From NCBI GenBank assembly GCA_022818135.1, contig JAFMSR010000018.1:38397734-38461733 (forward strand): a stretch of 64,000 nt of DNA. The letters run 5' to 3'. Under the pieces are notes generated by a model, which did not search any database, had not been told where the DNA came from, and saw nothing but the letters and a program-made list of their open reading frames with translations. Below are positions 24,035-35,071 of this stretch, piece by piece; position 1 is the stretch's first letter, and each line of letters begins with the position of its first letter. A program made the translations under genes and the position numbers. This DNA comes from Saxidomus purpurata. Lineage: Eukaryota > Mollusca > Bivalvia > Venerida > Veneridae.

Positions 24035-27000
24035 GGCTTCTCAAATTATCTTTTTTCCTGCAACAAGACTTTTTATTAAAGACTTTTACTACTTTAAAAG
24101 TTAAAGATAAATACTGCATCTGAAGCCATTCTACAGTATGTTCGCTCTCAGTAAACAGTTCCACGACAGATTTCACAGATCTGAACCTTGTCATAGGTCC
24201 TGAGAAACACAGTATAAATTCTAAAGCTGTTAATTAAACCAGCTGCCTGTCTATATTGACAGCCATAATAGCTCATGATACTGAGTGTATCTAATCAAGA
24301 ACTCAAGGTGTAAACTTTTAAATGCTATTGCAGTATTGCCTTCTGTTCTATATTCAATATACATATATATCGTGTTCTGCTTCAAAAAGGTCATTGTTAT
24401 GAAAAGCTCAAAATGGATTGTCATTTAGCAAACTTTGCATATTTCTGCATACCATAACATGCATGAAGAGAGATAGTTCTCACCTGACTGGCCTCTTGGT
24501 TAAACCTGGTCTGAAGTTTTTATTACCAAATTTCAGTATCACAGAAATTAGAGCAGGGCCTCATTTTGTCACAATATTTTCCCACTGTACATCCACATGT
24601 AACATTCTGTACAATAATAGTGTGACATCTGTTAAAAAAAATACAAGGAAAGCATCTCATAAAACATCATTAAGTACCTTCTTTAATAAACTTCAATATC
24701 AATATGCAGAGTGGTTTATGTAATGTTTATGTACTGCGTGTATGATGAAACTATTTATGTAACAACAGCTGTCTATATAAAATTGTCAACTTTGCAGTAC
24801 ATCATGTAAATGGTAATGCTATATTAATAACTGGCTATAAAATTACATAGAGAGATTTTGCTAGTATAATTGAATTTGGCTGAAATGTTATGCTTATAAA
24901 TATTTTACCACGTTTTGTATTGATCTGATAAAACTATTTGAATTAGAATCTAGATAGATATTTGTGTGTGGTTCCGCCAGTGCAAAGGGAGAGTTAAAAT
25001 GGAGCGTCAGGGGCAATTTCGTTGATAATTGTTCTTGCCTGAGAAAGTACAGCTAATATGGGATAATGTGACAGTGACACGGCAGAAGAGTTCAATATAA
25101 TTATTTGATATTGAATGGATAAATTACCTTATTTGCAAACATGATCTTGTTTTATGCAGTGGTTGTAATCCTTTGTGTACACATTTACCTTTTATGCAGT
25201 GGTTACAAGCCTTTGTGTACACATTCTATCTTTTATGCCACTGTCACACTATCATACATGAACTGTAGGAATATAAATATTTTGACCAGGTTGGTGTTGA
25301 TCCAATCAAACTATTTAAGTCAAGAGAGCTGACAGTACAATTTTGGCAAAAATTAGAAAATTCACAAGCAACACTCCTGAAGTGATAAGGGTGACTACCA
25401 TTTTGACAAGGTTTCATGATGATCCAACAAAAACTATCTGAATTTGTCAGAGACAAATTTTCAAAACTTCGGAATTTAGAGAGTAGACAGTTCTACATGT
25501 ATCTTTTGTGAATTTTCAACAATTCAAGGGCAATTTCTCTAAAGTACCTTGAGAGATCTGGCTTGAAATTGAACTTTCCTGAGATATTATGCACAAGAAT
25601 ACTTTTACCAGATTCTGTAACCCAGGAGTGTATATTGCCATTTTGATTAAATTTATTCAAGAAATTATGTTCATAAACATTTTGGTCATGCTGGGCATTG
25701 ATGAAAGTGTGAGAGCGGAGAGTACAAAAGTTAGAGAAATTTTGATGGTTCAATCAAGGGCAGTAGCTCAAGCAATCTGCAGATATATGACTACATGTAA
25801 TTCTTTAATTGTACAAAGTACCAAAAAATTATGCGAGAAATATTTTCATCAGGTTTGATATTGATGTGATAAAAACTTTTCGAGTTCAAGAGCAAACAGT
25901 GTTAATTCAAGGGCAGTAACTTTTGGGAGTCAAACTGGTTACTGAACTGGACTGTAGATGTTTTGACCAGATTTGGCGTTGTCCAGCAAAAATCTTTTAA
26001 AGTAAAGACTTTTGAGGTGCTAATTTGTCAAATTTTGCCAATTACTCAAAAGAATCTGGTTGATACACTTGACTGAGGTATTAAATTATGTGTGAAAATA
26101 ACACTGTTACATGGTTAGGGTTGACAATAGAAATGGATGCTGCTTGTCCACTTACCCTTTTGGACTAAAATTTTATTAGTCTAACTATTTCGACTTCGAA
26201 GGCAAACCAAATTTATAGGCTGATAATTTATAGAGGTGTGACAGTTATAAAATATCAGATCTGTGAAAGGGGTCACACTGAAACGCCAAATTAATTAGGC
26301 TAACTTTGTGACACCCTTTGATAAATAAAATCAATTGGAAGATTGTCATATTTTGAAGAAATACTTAATTTCTGCACTGACACATAGGTCCATGATCTAT
26401 GCCATTCATAATTATAAATAAACTTTTCTTCGTCCAAGGAAGTTCATCTGGTTCGAAATGCCCCGGGTCCGAACTGGTCCGACATTCGTGTATTCTACAA
26501 AGAAATGAAAGCAACGCAAGTATTTTTTTCTCTTTATTAGAAGAATCCTTACAAAACATTATTGTCATCTACTTACTGAGTTATGCATGACTGGCAGATT
26601 CCACAAAGAAGTCCACTAATATCTTCTTAGAATTTCTTTTCATTTTTGTTAAAAATAGAACATCTAGATGTGTTTGATTATTTCCGTCAGTCACCTGAAG
26701 GATGTAAGTCTTAACCGAATTTATACTAGGTTGATGCTTTTCGCCAGTGGGGTTGTTAGTGTATGCAAGGTCCACAATATAAAATACGGACCCTGGTGTA
26801 CGTGAATAACTTTTTCAATGCTTTATTGTTGATACATTAAAGGCGATCTGTTACATTTAGATCCTTTGAATCACACATTGCGGCCGCGGGATTACGTTGC
26901 GAATCGCCGCATAAAGAGTTTTTTATAAACATTAAAATGTGGATTTAAACTATCTTTTCCGTTTGACTCTGCCGTAACTGAACAATGTTTATTTTCTACT

Positions 27001-27347
27001 TGTCATTTGTCACTCGTGGAGAGTGTGAAAATTCAACTTTTATCAATTAAGTCCAAGCTATGTGACGCCACTGACTGAGAAGTGTTCATTAATTTGTGAA
27101 TGCCAAAACTTATTTCTCTCTAACATTAAAAAGGTTCTGTATGTTGTTTATCCGAAGCAACTTGTTCTGTTTGGAAAAAGTGTTTTATCCGGCCGTCCTA
27201 TATACCAAGTAAGAATATATTTGTAAATACAGCCGTACCCTTTGTTTTCTTTATTTTTTGATGAACTTATATAAATGTTTTGTATCAAATGAAAGCTGAA
27301 ATTATCTATGTAGCTCCTCGTATGAAATTATTTATACGGTTACCTAG
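24035..27347. other. Intergenic region upstream of AGGF1
   Basis: 24.8-26.1 kb holds decayed repeats (for example two near-identical units of about 48 bp at 25150-25240 with TTTATGCAGTGGTT). Around 26.88-26.93 kb there is a small CpG-rich patch (GCGGCCGCGGGATTACG) that could belong to a promoter; no TATA box or start site can be assigned. One unassigned open frame is listed separately. Confidence 0.5.
26581..26814 (-). other. Unassigned open frame
   Basis: Open for 78 codons between TGA at 26815-26817 and TAA at 26581-26583, reading SVFYIVDLAYTNNPTGEKHQ and ending FFVESASHA. The composition looks protein-like, but there is no clear ATG, and no flanking splice site I would trust. It may be an exon of an unrecognised gene or a decayed element. 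Confidence 0.2.
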
Positions 27348-27404
27348 TCTTTTGGTCTAGGTTGCCTGATTACCTAGCCGGATCAGGCAACCTAGACCAA
27401 AAGA
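27348..27404. repeat. Perfect hairpin, 23-bp arms, 11-nt loop
   Basis: Left arm 27348-27370 (begins TCTTTTGGTCTAGGTTGCC) and right arm 27382-27404 are exact reverse complements around TACCTAGCCGG. The loop sequence TACCTAG also occurs just upstream of the left arm. Confidence 0.9.
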
Positions 27405-27420
27405 TTAAGTAGCCGGCAAG

Positions 27421-27472
27421 AATAATAGCGTTATTTCGAGGGGCGTAGCCCCCGAGAAATGACGTAATTATT
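27421..27472. repeat. Second hairpin, about 24-bp imperfect arms, 3-nt loop
   Basis: AATAATAGCGTTATTTCGAG + GGGC pairs with GCCCC...GAGAAATGACGTAATTATT across GTA. A few mismatches and one bulge. It lies 16 bp from the first hairpin. Confidence 0.8.
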
Positions 27473-27763
27473 TGAGCAAACAGACGCTCTATCTAATTTG
27501 TATTATGTCACGTTGATGATGACACGTACACCATCATGTACATTTTGATTGACAGGTCGCAGGTCCCCAAAACATCGTGTGACGTAAAAAAATGGATGGG
27601 ATCACGTTGATATTATTTGGTCACTCAGATCTTTATCAGTTCCCGTTATAAAACGCTTAGAAGGACAGGTGGAAAAAAAAAAAATATATCAAACAGGGAA
27701 TGCCACGTACCAAAAACGCAGCCTCCCCAAAACGAGCCCCACAGCACCCAGAAGTCACACACC

Positions 27764-27835
27764 AAATTACACACACATACACACACACACACACTTACAC
27801 ACACACACACACACACACACACGTACACAACAACA
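27764..27835. repeat. (CA)n microsatellite
   Basis: Interrupted (CA)n with TACACA and GTACAC breaks. Confidence 0.9.
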
Positions 27836-28167
27836 CAATCATGTAACACATACACATATACACTACCAAAACTCACTAGCATACATAGCAAACCACGGAC
27901 AAACCGAACAATTATAGGAACACAGGGGGCACCGCCTTGGAACGGTCAGTGGCAAAAACACCACTGGGGAGCTTAAACCGGTTTATGGTCGCACCCAACC
28001 TCGGCTCTTACCCCCACCATGTTCCAAAGTCACAGGACAGTGTAAATAAAAGTAATCCCTGCTTAGGTGAATCTCTTACACACGCAATGGAAACAAAAAT
28101 TAAGTGAAAATATTAAGCGAAAATATTAAGTGAAAATATTAATATCTGCATTATGGATTTTTTTTAG
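27836..28167. other. Region between the CA tract and the small candidate gene
   Basis: Holds a GC-richer stretch (27926-28010, GGAACGGTCAGTGGCAAAAA) and a 14-bp triplication (TGAAAATATTAAG-like, 28105-28142). I suspect the first is part of an interspersed repeat but cannot show it here. Confidence 0.4.
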
Positions 28168-28697
28168 GATAATGTTTTGGTAGAGATGGCTAATAAACTT
28201 GAATTCAGTCAATTAGAAGATTTAGAAGGCATCATTCTTTCACAAATTCCTTTAGATGCCGACAACATCATACTTTCACAAATGAAAACTGATAATATAA
28301 ACTGCTCAGGAGATTTTCGCCTGGAATTTAATTTGGATGACCTAGCTAGGAATGAAGAGTACGTCGGGAAGTGAGTCGCCGGCTGACGGAATTGACACTA
28401 AACAAAACATATGAAAATTGTTCTCTATTGCAGATAGAGCACAGTCAAAGCAATACACAATGTAAATTATGACGAATACAGAACAGCGTTTTACTATACA
28501 GATCTGCAGTAGCCATGATACAAAATATTATGTGGGCATTTTCATCATCATTAAATCTTTCCTCTTTTTCAGTTCGTATGTGGTACAATTATATGATTAA
28601 ATACATAAGTATGACAGGAAGAGAAAAAGGAAGAGGAAATATGTTTTTATTCAATTTGAATGAAGTAAATGCATACGGAAGAACATACAATAATAAA
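28168..28697 (+). CDS. Candidate small two-exon gene, 70 residues, function unknown
   Basis: Acceptor (TTTTTTTTAG) before 28168, ATG at 28186 in good context (GAGATGG), 185 bp of open frame to a donor (GGGAA then GTGAGT, exon end 28370), then a second acceptor (CTCTTTTTCAG) at 28573. Exon 2 adds NSYVVQLYD and stops at 28598-28600, with AATAAA at 28692-28697. The product is acidic and starts MANKLEFSQLEDLEGIILSQ, with an internal near-repeat (IILSQIPLDADNIILSQM). No domain recognised. The frame stays open upstream to the acceptor, so earlier exons are possible. It could be the acidic N-terminus of a larger gene that lost its tail, or part of a mobile element. Confidence 0.4.
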
Positions 28698-29412
28698 CGA
28701 TTTGTTTTATGTGTGTGTTTTCTATGATTTTGAGCTGTTTAACAGATGTCCATTACTTTTCAAAAACATGCAAAAAAGTGTTTTCATGACAATTAGGGGA
28801 CAACTTTTTGCAAGCACCATTTCAATGTATAGCATGATAGATAACTGGAAATGTATTTTAATGTAAAAAAAAAACAAATAAAAAAATGATGGACACTTCT
28901 TCTTTTCTTATTTCTTATCATAAACTGATTTAGCATTTTGAATTACTCTACTAAGAGACCCTTTAAGTGCTGTAAGGAAACGTCATCGCCTGGTTGAGGT
29001 CTATAGAAAGAGCCAACAATCAAAGTTAGTTTTCTTCAATTGCACAGTGTAACGTTTACCCAAATAAATTCGTATTCAGTGTGCAATTATTTACTCTGAA
29101 TTAAAATAAAGTTATTTCTTATTCTCTTGCCTCTTTTATTTGATGGTTTATCCTTTCTATATACACCGATTAATACAGTGTAGGATCAAAGGATTCTGAC
29201 GATGAAATGGAAGGGTCTTACGTTTTGTGGAAAGTGTTTTGAACTAGAACATTATTTTCTCATGGAAAGTCTGCATGTCATGTGTAATCATCTTGATTAA
29301 TGATTGGTCAGACAGATAAACTAATTAACATATTATGACCCGGGGGAAAAAGTAGCATTTCTTGTTTATCTCATGAACAGTTCCTTAATAATGCCAATCG
29401 AGCAGACCATTA
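28698..29412. other. Region 5' of PPCDC
   Basis: AT-rich. The PPCDC promoter must lie here or further upstream; no clear core element seen. Confidence 0.4.
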
Positions 29413-31818
29413 ATGGACCTAAAAAAATTAAATGTGCTAGTTTGCTGCACTGGAAGTGTTGCTGCACTTAAAATACCCGAAATAGTTGCACGCTTATTGC
29501 AAGAAAAGGTTTAGAATTGATTTATATTCTCTTTGCAAAATTTCAACTAATTTTCGAAATGTTTAAGCTTTTAGGAAAGGTGACGTTGTCTTCGGACAGA
29601 ATTAAAGTTCGGACGGAAATAATAATTTGGAGCTTTAAATGTTTAGCCATATATCATGAAATCGCCCTCGGCACTTTTTGGTTAAGGCCCTTCAAAAATT
29701 GATCTTTCTCGCAGTTGAAAACTTGCTCGGTTGCTGAACATGTAGTCCAAATAATTTTACTCAATGGGTGAATATTGTTATATTTTTTGCTAGGCACTAT
29801 CCAGTGAAAGCACAGATAACTATAAAATGTCGGTATTTAAACTGGGTCTGCGTTTGGAGTTAAATTATTGAGACTATTGAACATGTGGAGCCTGGCCACT
29901 TTCCAAGTTGAACAGTTTTCATCCGATCTTCACCAAACTTGCTGAACGCGATGTGGGCATAATGTCATGGCCAAGTTTGATAACCAGCCATATTACCCTC
30001 GGTGCTTATGGATTATGGCCCTTGCTTCCTGGTTAGGTGTATTTTGTGACAGTTTGGCACTCTTGTTATATTTTTAAAATACTTTTATGATTTTGCAGGT
30101 AGAAGTGAAAGTTGTTACTACAGATAAGGCGCTACATTTCTTTGATAGAAACACACTCGATGTTCCCGTGCTTACAGATGCTGATGAGTGGAAAGTAAAA
30201 TACATACATGTTAATTTTGCTCTAAGTTCACTGACCTTAGTTGTACATTTATATGTTTAGATAGCAGGCTTTAAAATCTAATTCATTACGCTTGAAAAAC
30301 TGTCTGTGTTACATGTAAGCTTTTAAAAGTACTCTCAACGTTTTCATTGGATTCTTTATAGAATGGTCAGCAGTGATTACAAAACACCTTTGTGAAGAGT
30401 TTGCTCTGGCTCAGATTAGCTGAAAAATTAATTATTCCATATAAGCAGAACAGATCTGTTACTGCAGTGTTGCAGCTATAAAAAGTTTCCCAATGCTTAC
30501 TGTAGGCAAAAAATATGTGTATTTCTGGTCTCCCTACTTTTAACTTTAAACAAGCATGACCAAGTGTTTTTACTTTTCGTTGCTAGGTGATGTAATGATA
30601 TGGTACGAGTCCTAGCTTCTGTCTGGTATAATTTATTTGATTATTACCCTTAGTCTGCTCCTTCTACAATGTATTGAATGTTTTACCTTTAAAAACAGTT
30701 CATACCATATGTATATAAATAGTCAAATACTGTTTGAAAGGTTTTTATTGTATTTGTAGGCATGGATGAAACGAGGAGACCCAGTCCTGCACATTGACCT
30801 AAGAAAATGGGCTGATATTTTGCTAATAGCTCCCCTAGATGCTAACACCCTGGCTAAAATTTCTCAGGGAATTTGTGATAACTTATTAGTAAGTACATGT
30901 ACATACTTAACATAGAGTATGGTAAAATGTATGCAAGCTTTAGTTGGAAATAGAATAAGAGATAGTTTATTGCTGAGCAGTCATATTCATCATATATACA
31001 TACTATTAGCTAGGCTAGCCTAAAAAAGTTCTTTCATGCACTATTGTACCCTTTTCATCCATTTCATTACACTAATGTGTAGACTTTTACATATATTAAC
31101 ATATATTAACATTTTGTGTGTGACAGTGTATTTTGTAAATAATTGCATCATCTTTTCAAAATTTACTGAAACTTTTATTTTTATTTCCCAGACATGTGTT
31201 GTGAGAGCATGGGACTTAAAGAAGCCATTGCTCTTTGCTCCAGCTATGAACACATATATGTGGGAGCATCCTATTACAAAAGAACAGACAGAGAAACTAG
31301 AGAGCTGGGGTTATAAACACTTACCTGTTGTTGAGAAGGTACTTGTTTGTGGGGATAAAGGTTAGTTTTTAGCTCACCTGACCATAAAGTGCCCTTGATT
31401 GGATTAATACTTCTAGACTTACTGGCCCCTGATTTAACAGAAATTTTAATATTTAAGTATGTTTACGCTCTAACACTTACATTTCTTCACTTAATTGTAC
31501 TCCTAATCATGTATATGTGTATTACCATAAGATCTTGGATGAGAATGACTATGGGTCAGTCAAGGTGTGTACATGTATCAAAAAGGTAGTGAAGGCTAAT
31601 ACACAAGTATTAATGTAATTTGACCAGTTTAGACACACCTGTGTTTGGTTGCATAAGGCAGGTTGCTGCTTAATTGATTTGATCACTAACACATACATGT
31701 TCATTACCAATACAGTGTTTGCTATGTTTCAGGGGCAGGTGCTATGGCTGAGGTTTCAACAATTGTGGAAGCTGTGCTAGTAGAGAGGGGAAAACTTTCA
31801 TCAGATATTCAGGAATAA
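29413..31818 (+). CDS. PPCDC: Phosphopantothenoylcysteine decarboxylase
   Basis: Five exons: 29413-29508, 30099-30194, 30760-30888, 31192-31360, 31733-31818. All have AG/GT borders, giving 191 residues (human about 204). It decarboxylates 4'-phosphopantothenoylcysteine to 4'-phosphopantetheine in cytosolic coenzyme A synthesis, as an FMN-dependent homotrimer. Visible family marks: the N-terminal flavin-fold strand LNVLVCCTGSVAALK; the active-site His75 in DPVLHIDLRKWAD; IAPLDANTLAK; the PxMNxxMW motif PAMNTYMW at 124-131; and the mobile-loop Cys160 in VLVCGDKGAGAMAE. The start is set by an in-frame TAA eight codons upstream. An overlapping upstream ATG at 29391 in another frame could dampen translation. 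It is divergent from AGGF1. Confidence 0.96.
29895..30066 (+). mobile_element. Possible HINE-like fragment in PPCDC intron 1
   Basis: Contains the bivalve-repeat phrase TGGATTATGGCCCTTGCTTC and ends GGCACTCTTGT before an AT-rich flank, like the 3' termini of other elements here. The 5' end is unclear. Confidence 0.35.
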
Positions 31819-31931
31819 AACACTTGTTGTTTTCTATTCTATATTGTTAGATTTTGTGATATTTTTTCTAATCATTTTAAAGTTTTTATATTTAAAACTG
31901 TAAATGTAATAACATGCATTTTGATTGTTTA

Positions 31932-31937
31932 AATAAA
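31932..31937 (+). promoter_or_regulatory. Polyadenylation signal of PPCDC
   Basis: AATAAA 114 nt past the stop. Another AATAAA at 31814-31819 overlaps the stop codon itself (GGAATAAAAC), so the distal one is the more usual choice. Confidence 0.6.
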
Positions 31938-32119
31938 GGATAAAACGCCTGAATGCTGATCGCTTATACATTGTTCTCATTACACTGGAAAGTAAAGCAT
32001 TAGATAAAGGGAAGTTATAGTTTACAATTGAATACTCAAAAGCGTTTAAATATGATGCCATTTCTAAATTTTTCCCTAACTTACCGCTCACAAATGAAGT
32101 TTTTGAAGGATATATTTAT

Positions 32120-32780
32120 GAGTCATTGTTAGGGTTGGTCAGGTAAGCTGTCAGTCTGTTGGTATTTTTGTGTCCTATAAATATCTCCATAACTCTATGA
32201 AGGGTTTGGATTAGTAATTTACATACAGAATTCCTATTCCAACTGCAGTGGTTCATGGTCAAAGTCACACTCTTGGGTTACTGGCTTTTTGTTGCTGCTC
32301 TGTATTGCATGAATGCCTTGAAAGTTCTTTTAATGAAACTTCGTACTTTTAAAACCCATGGTCCAAGTGCAACTTAAGGTCAAGATTTCACTGAAGACGT
32401 AAAATTTGTGAGACTATCTCCTAAACCACTTTTAAGCATTTTGATAAAACTTGGGTCAAATATCTTGACAAGACCAAGTGCAATTTTGGTAAAATGACAC
32501 AGTTGTTACCCATACCCCATGGGTACTCAAAAGGTCAAGATGTCATGAGGGTGTGTCATGCTTAACATCCAGTCACCTACTCCTAAGGTCAAGACCGAAA
32601 TAATGGCTAAAAAGTACTTGATGCCATTTCAATTCCTGTCTGTTTATTCCACATGCATGGACCGATTTTGATGCAACTTCACACAACTGGTACCCATGTG
32701 ATGAGGGTGTGTCCTGGGCAACATCCAGTCACCAGCTCCTTGGGTCAAGTAAACTTATTACTTGCTACTTAACAGGGTAG
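32120..32780 (+). repeat. Decayed tandem repeat region
   Basis: At least two units of about 150-190 bp share GATGAGGGTGTGTC and CATCCAGTCACC (around 32540-32580 and 32700-32735). Probably an old non-autonomous element. Confidence 0.5.
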
Positions 32781-32790
32781 TTGATGATTA

Positions 32791-33727
32791 TTAACCAGGT
32801 TTTCCGAAGGAAAAATCGTGGTTATTAGATTGAGGTATGTCGGCGGGCGGATGGGCGGGCGGGCGTAAACAATTTCTTCTGTGCGCAACTCCTCCTACAT
32901 TTCTCAACGGATTTCAACCAAACTTTCACAGAAGTATTGTCATGAAGTGCCCTGGCGCATATTGTTGGGGTTTTGTGATTTGGTCATTTTTGACAGAATT
33001 ATGGCCCTTTGTTTTTTTCACATATGTAATTCTTCTGTGCGCAACTCCTTCTACACTTCTCAAGGGATTTCAACCAAACTTTCATAGAATTATTGTCACC
33101 AAGTGCCCTGGTGCATATTGGCGGGTTTTTGTGATTTGATCATTTTTGACAGAATTATGGGCCTTTGTTTTTTTCCACATAATGTAATATATATAGAGAA
33201 ATACTCTTCTGTGTGCAACTCCTACATTTCTCAAGGGATTTCAACCAAACTTTCACAGAACTATAATTGTGAACTAAAGAATTTTGAATATATAATGTTC
33301 TGCCCCTGGTCGTCCGTCCGTTAGCAATTTTGTGTCTCCTTATTTAAGTATATATAAAAGGGAGAATACTCTGTTATTATAAAAGGGAGAATACTCTGTT
33401 ATTACTGTCTATTTTTAGAATACATTACCAGTCCTGTGTACTTTGGAGTATTCTGTTACAGTAAGATGACAAAATTTCTCATGAGACCAGCGGTTCAAAC
33501 CCCACACAGAGCAAGTTTTTTTTTGTTTTGTTTTTTTTTTTCTTTTTTTATAATTTTTGCCTGAATTATGGCCCTTTGCTATTTTTCCATATATGTTATA
33601 TATAGAAGAATACTGTCACGTGCCCACTTCCTCCTACGGTACATTTCTCAAGATATTTAAAAATTTGCGCTCGGCCAGCAGACTGGAAAATGAAAACCTG
33701 GTTTTGTGACAATTTCCTGTCACTTGT
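32791..33727 (+). mobile_element. HINE-like element with 12-bp subterminal inverted repeats
   Basis: AACCAGGTTTTC (32793-32804) and GAAAACCTGGTT (33692-33703) are perfect inverted repeats. A GGGCGGATGGGCGG-type microsatellite follows the 5' one; the core holds three units of about 150 bp (CTGTGCGCAACTCCT, CAACCAAACTTTCACAGAA). After the 3' repeat come hairpin arms GTGACA (33706-33711) and TGTCAC (33718-33723), then TTGT. Confidence 0.72.
33470..33545 (+). mobile_element. Possible SINE remnant
   Basis: B-box-like GCGGTTCAAACCCC followed by a T-rich tail. No A box seen. Confidence 0.3.
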
Positions 33728-34671
33728 TAATAGTTTGTATTGATATATTGCCTGATGAACATGATGGTCTACACCTTTTAATAAGGAAGACAATTGATAA
33801 CAGGCCTGTCAAACTTAGGACAACAAAAGACTTTGCTTGTTTGCCCAAGTTATGACCCAAGATTGAATGATGAAGCAGTAGGTAACGTTTTAGTCCCAAC
33901 TAGTCATATGACTGGTTTGGGGCTGATCAGCCTGCCTGTAATTTCGTGATTGCACACAGTCAATGGTTATCGATACCACAAGAAGGGTATTATTCATGAA
34001 CGACAAGTCACCTACTTGCAAGGTCAAGGTCACATTTGGGGCTCAATCACTACTAACTGCATTTAGTTTCCTGTCTGAACAAAACCAAGTAGACTTGTGC
34101 CATGATGGTTTGTCCGTCGTCACTCTGTCCGTACAAGTGCACATTCTTTCATTCCGTGGTCATTTATTCCACCAAAGGTTTAAGATTAGGGGATGTAAGG
34201 TGGTCATTTACATTCACTTACCATTGCAGCTAAGTGGTAAGTAACAACAAGTCCGAAAATACAATGGAAAATACCGTCTTGGGGTAGAAATGTTTGGGTG
34301 TCCGTCCATCTGTTCTGAAGCTTCTACAGGTCATACATTTCATTTGACCCTCAAGAAACTTGAACACAAGGTTGCTTGCAGCATGTAGATAGCCCCTTTT
34401 GTTTTTGGGGTCAGTGGGACAAATTTAAGGGTCATAGTGACCTCTGATAGTGTTTCCTAGATAATTCCCAACAGGTGACAATTTTCATTTAACTTTCTTC
34501 ACTTGCCCAGAAGATTGCCTGCAACATGTAGATGATCCCTATTATTTTTGGGGTCAGTGGGTCAAAAGTAAAGGTCACAGTGACCCGAACTTTGAAAATA
34601 TTTTCCGCTTATTATCTTGAGATCTATATGACCCATAGTCTTCAAACTTCATAGGATGATTGGCCTTTTTG
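33728..34671. repeat. Mixed decayed interspersed repeats
   Basis: Contains two units with TTTTTGGGGTCAGTGGG (34394-34410 and 34546-34562) and AAAGGTCACAGTGACCCGAA, the last also found at the ends of the triplicated units at 37.3, 40.0 and 42.2 kb. Confidence 0.5.
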
Positions 34672-34721
34672 TTTTCTTCAAGCATTCTGTATTTCTTAAT
34701 GTTTTCTTTTTCTTCATTTTT

Positions 34722-35071
34722 AGCTCGACTATTTGGAGAATATGGAGAGCTATTACAGTCACTTGTGCTTCGGCGTTGCTTCTTTGGTTAAAGTTTTGCC
34801 TGCTCAGTACTATCATGCACATATCTCAGTAACCACTTATGGTAGTTATATCAAACTTAGCAATAGTGTTCAGGGGTACATTTTGTATCAAACAATTAAT
34901 TTACCAAAAATTAAATATATAGTGATAGATTTTGACTTTTTATGATTCAACTTTCCTAGTTTATACTTAATAGTTAGCAGAATTTTGTTTTGCTATTATA
35001 CTGATAAAAGTTTTGTTTTATTAGCAAACACCCACAATAGTCGAGCTTGCTGTCTTATGGACAGCTCTTGT
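34722..35071 (+). mobile_element. HINE-like element present only in copy A of the triplication
   Basis: Perfect 12-bp inverted repeats AGCTCGACTATT (34722-34733) and AATAGTCGAGCT (35036-35047), then a hairpin GCTGTC-TTATG-GACAGC (35049-35065) overlapping the terminus GCTCTTGT (35064-35071). Inserted in a T run; copies B and C show the uninterrupted site (CTTCATTTTTTTCTCAATCAG near 40322). No microsatellite or coding frame. Confidence 0.8.

Noticed and set aside
27617..27976. 119-codon frame with His-Thr repeats
   Set aside because: Produced by the (CA)n microsatellite.
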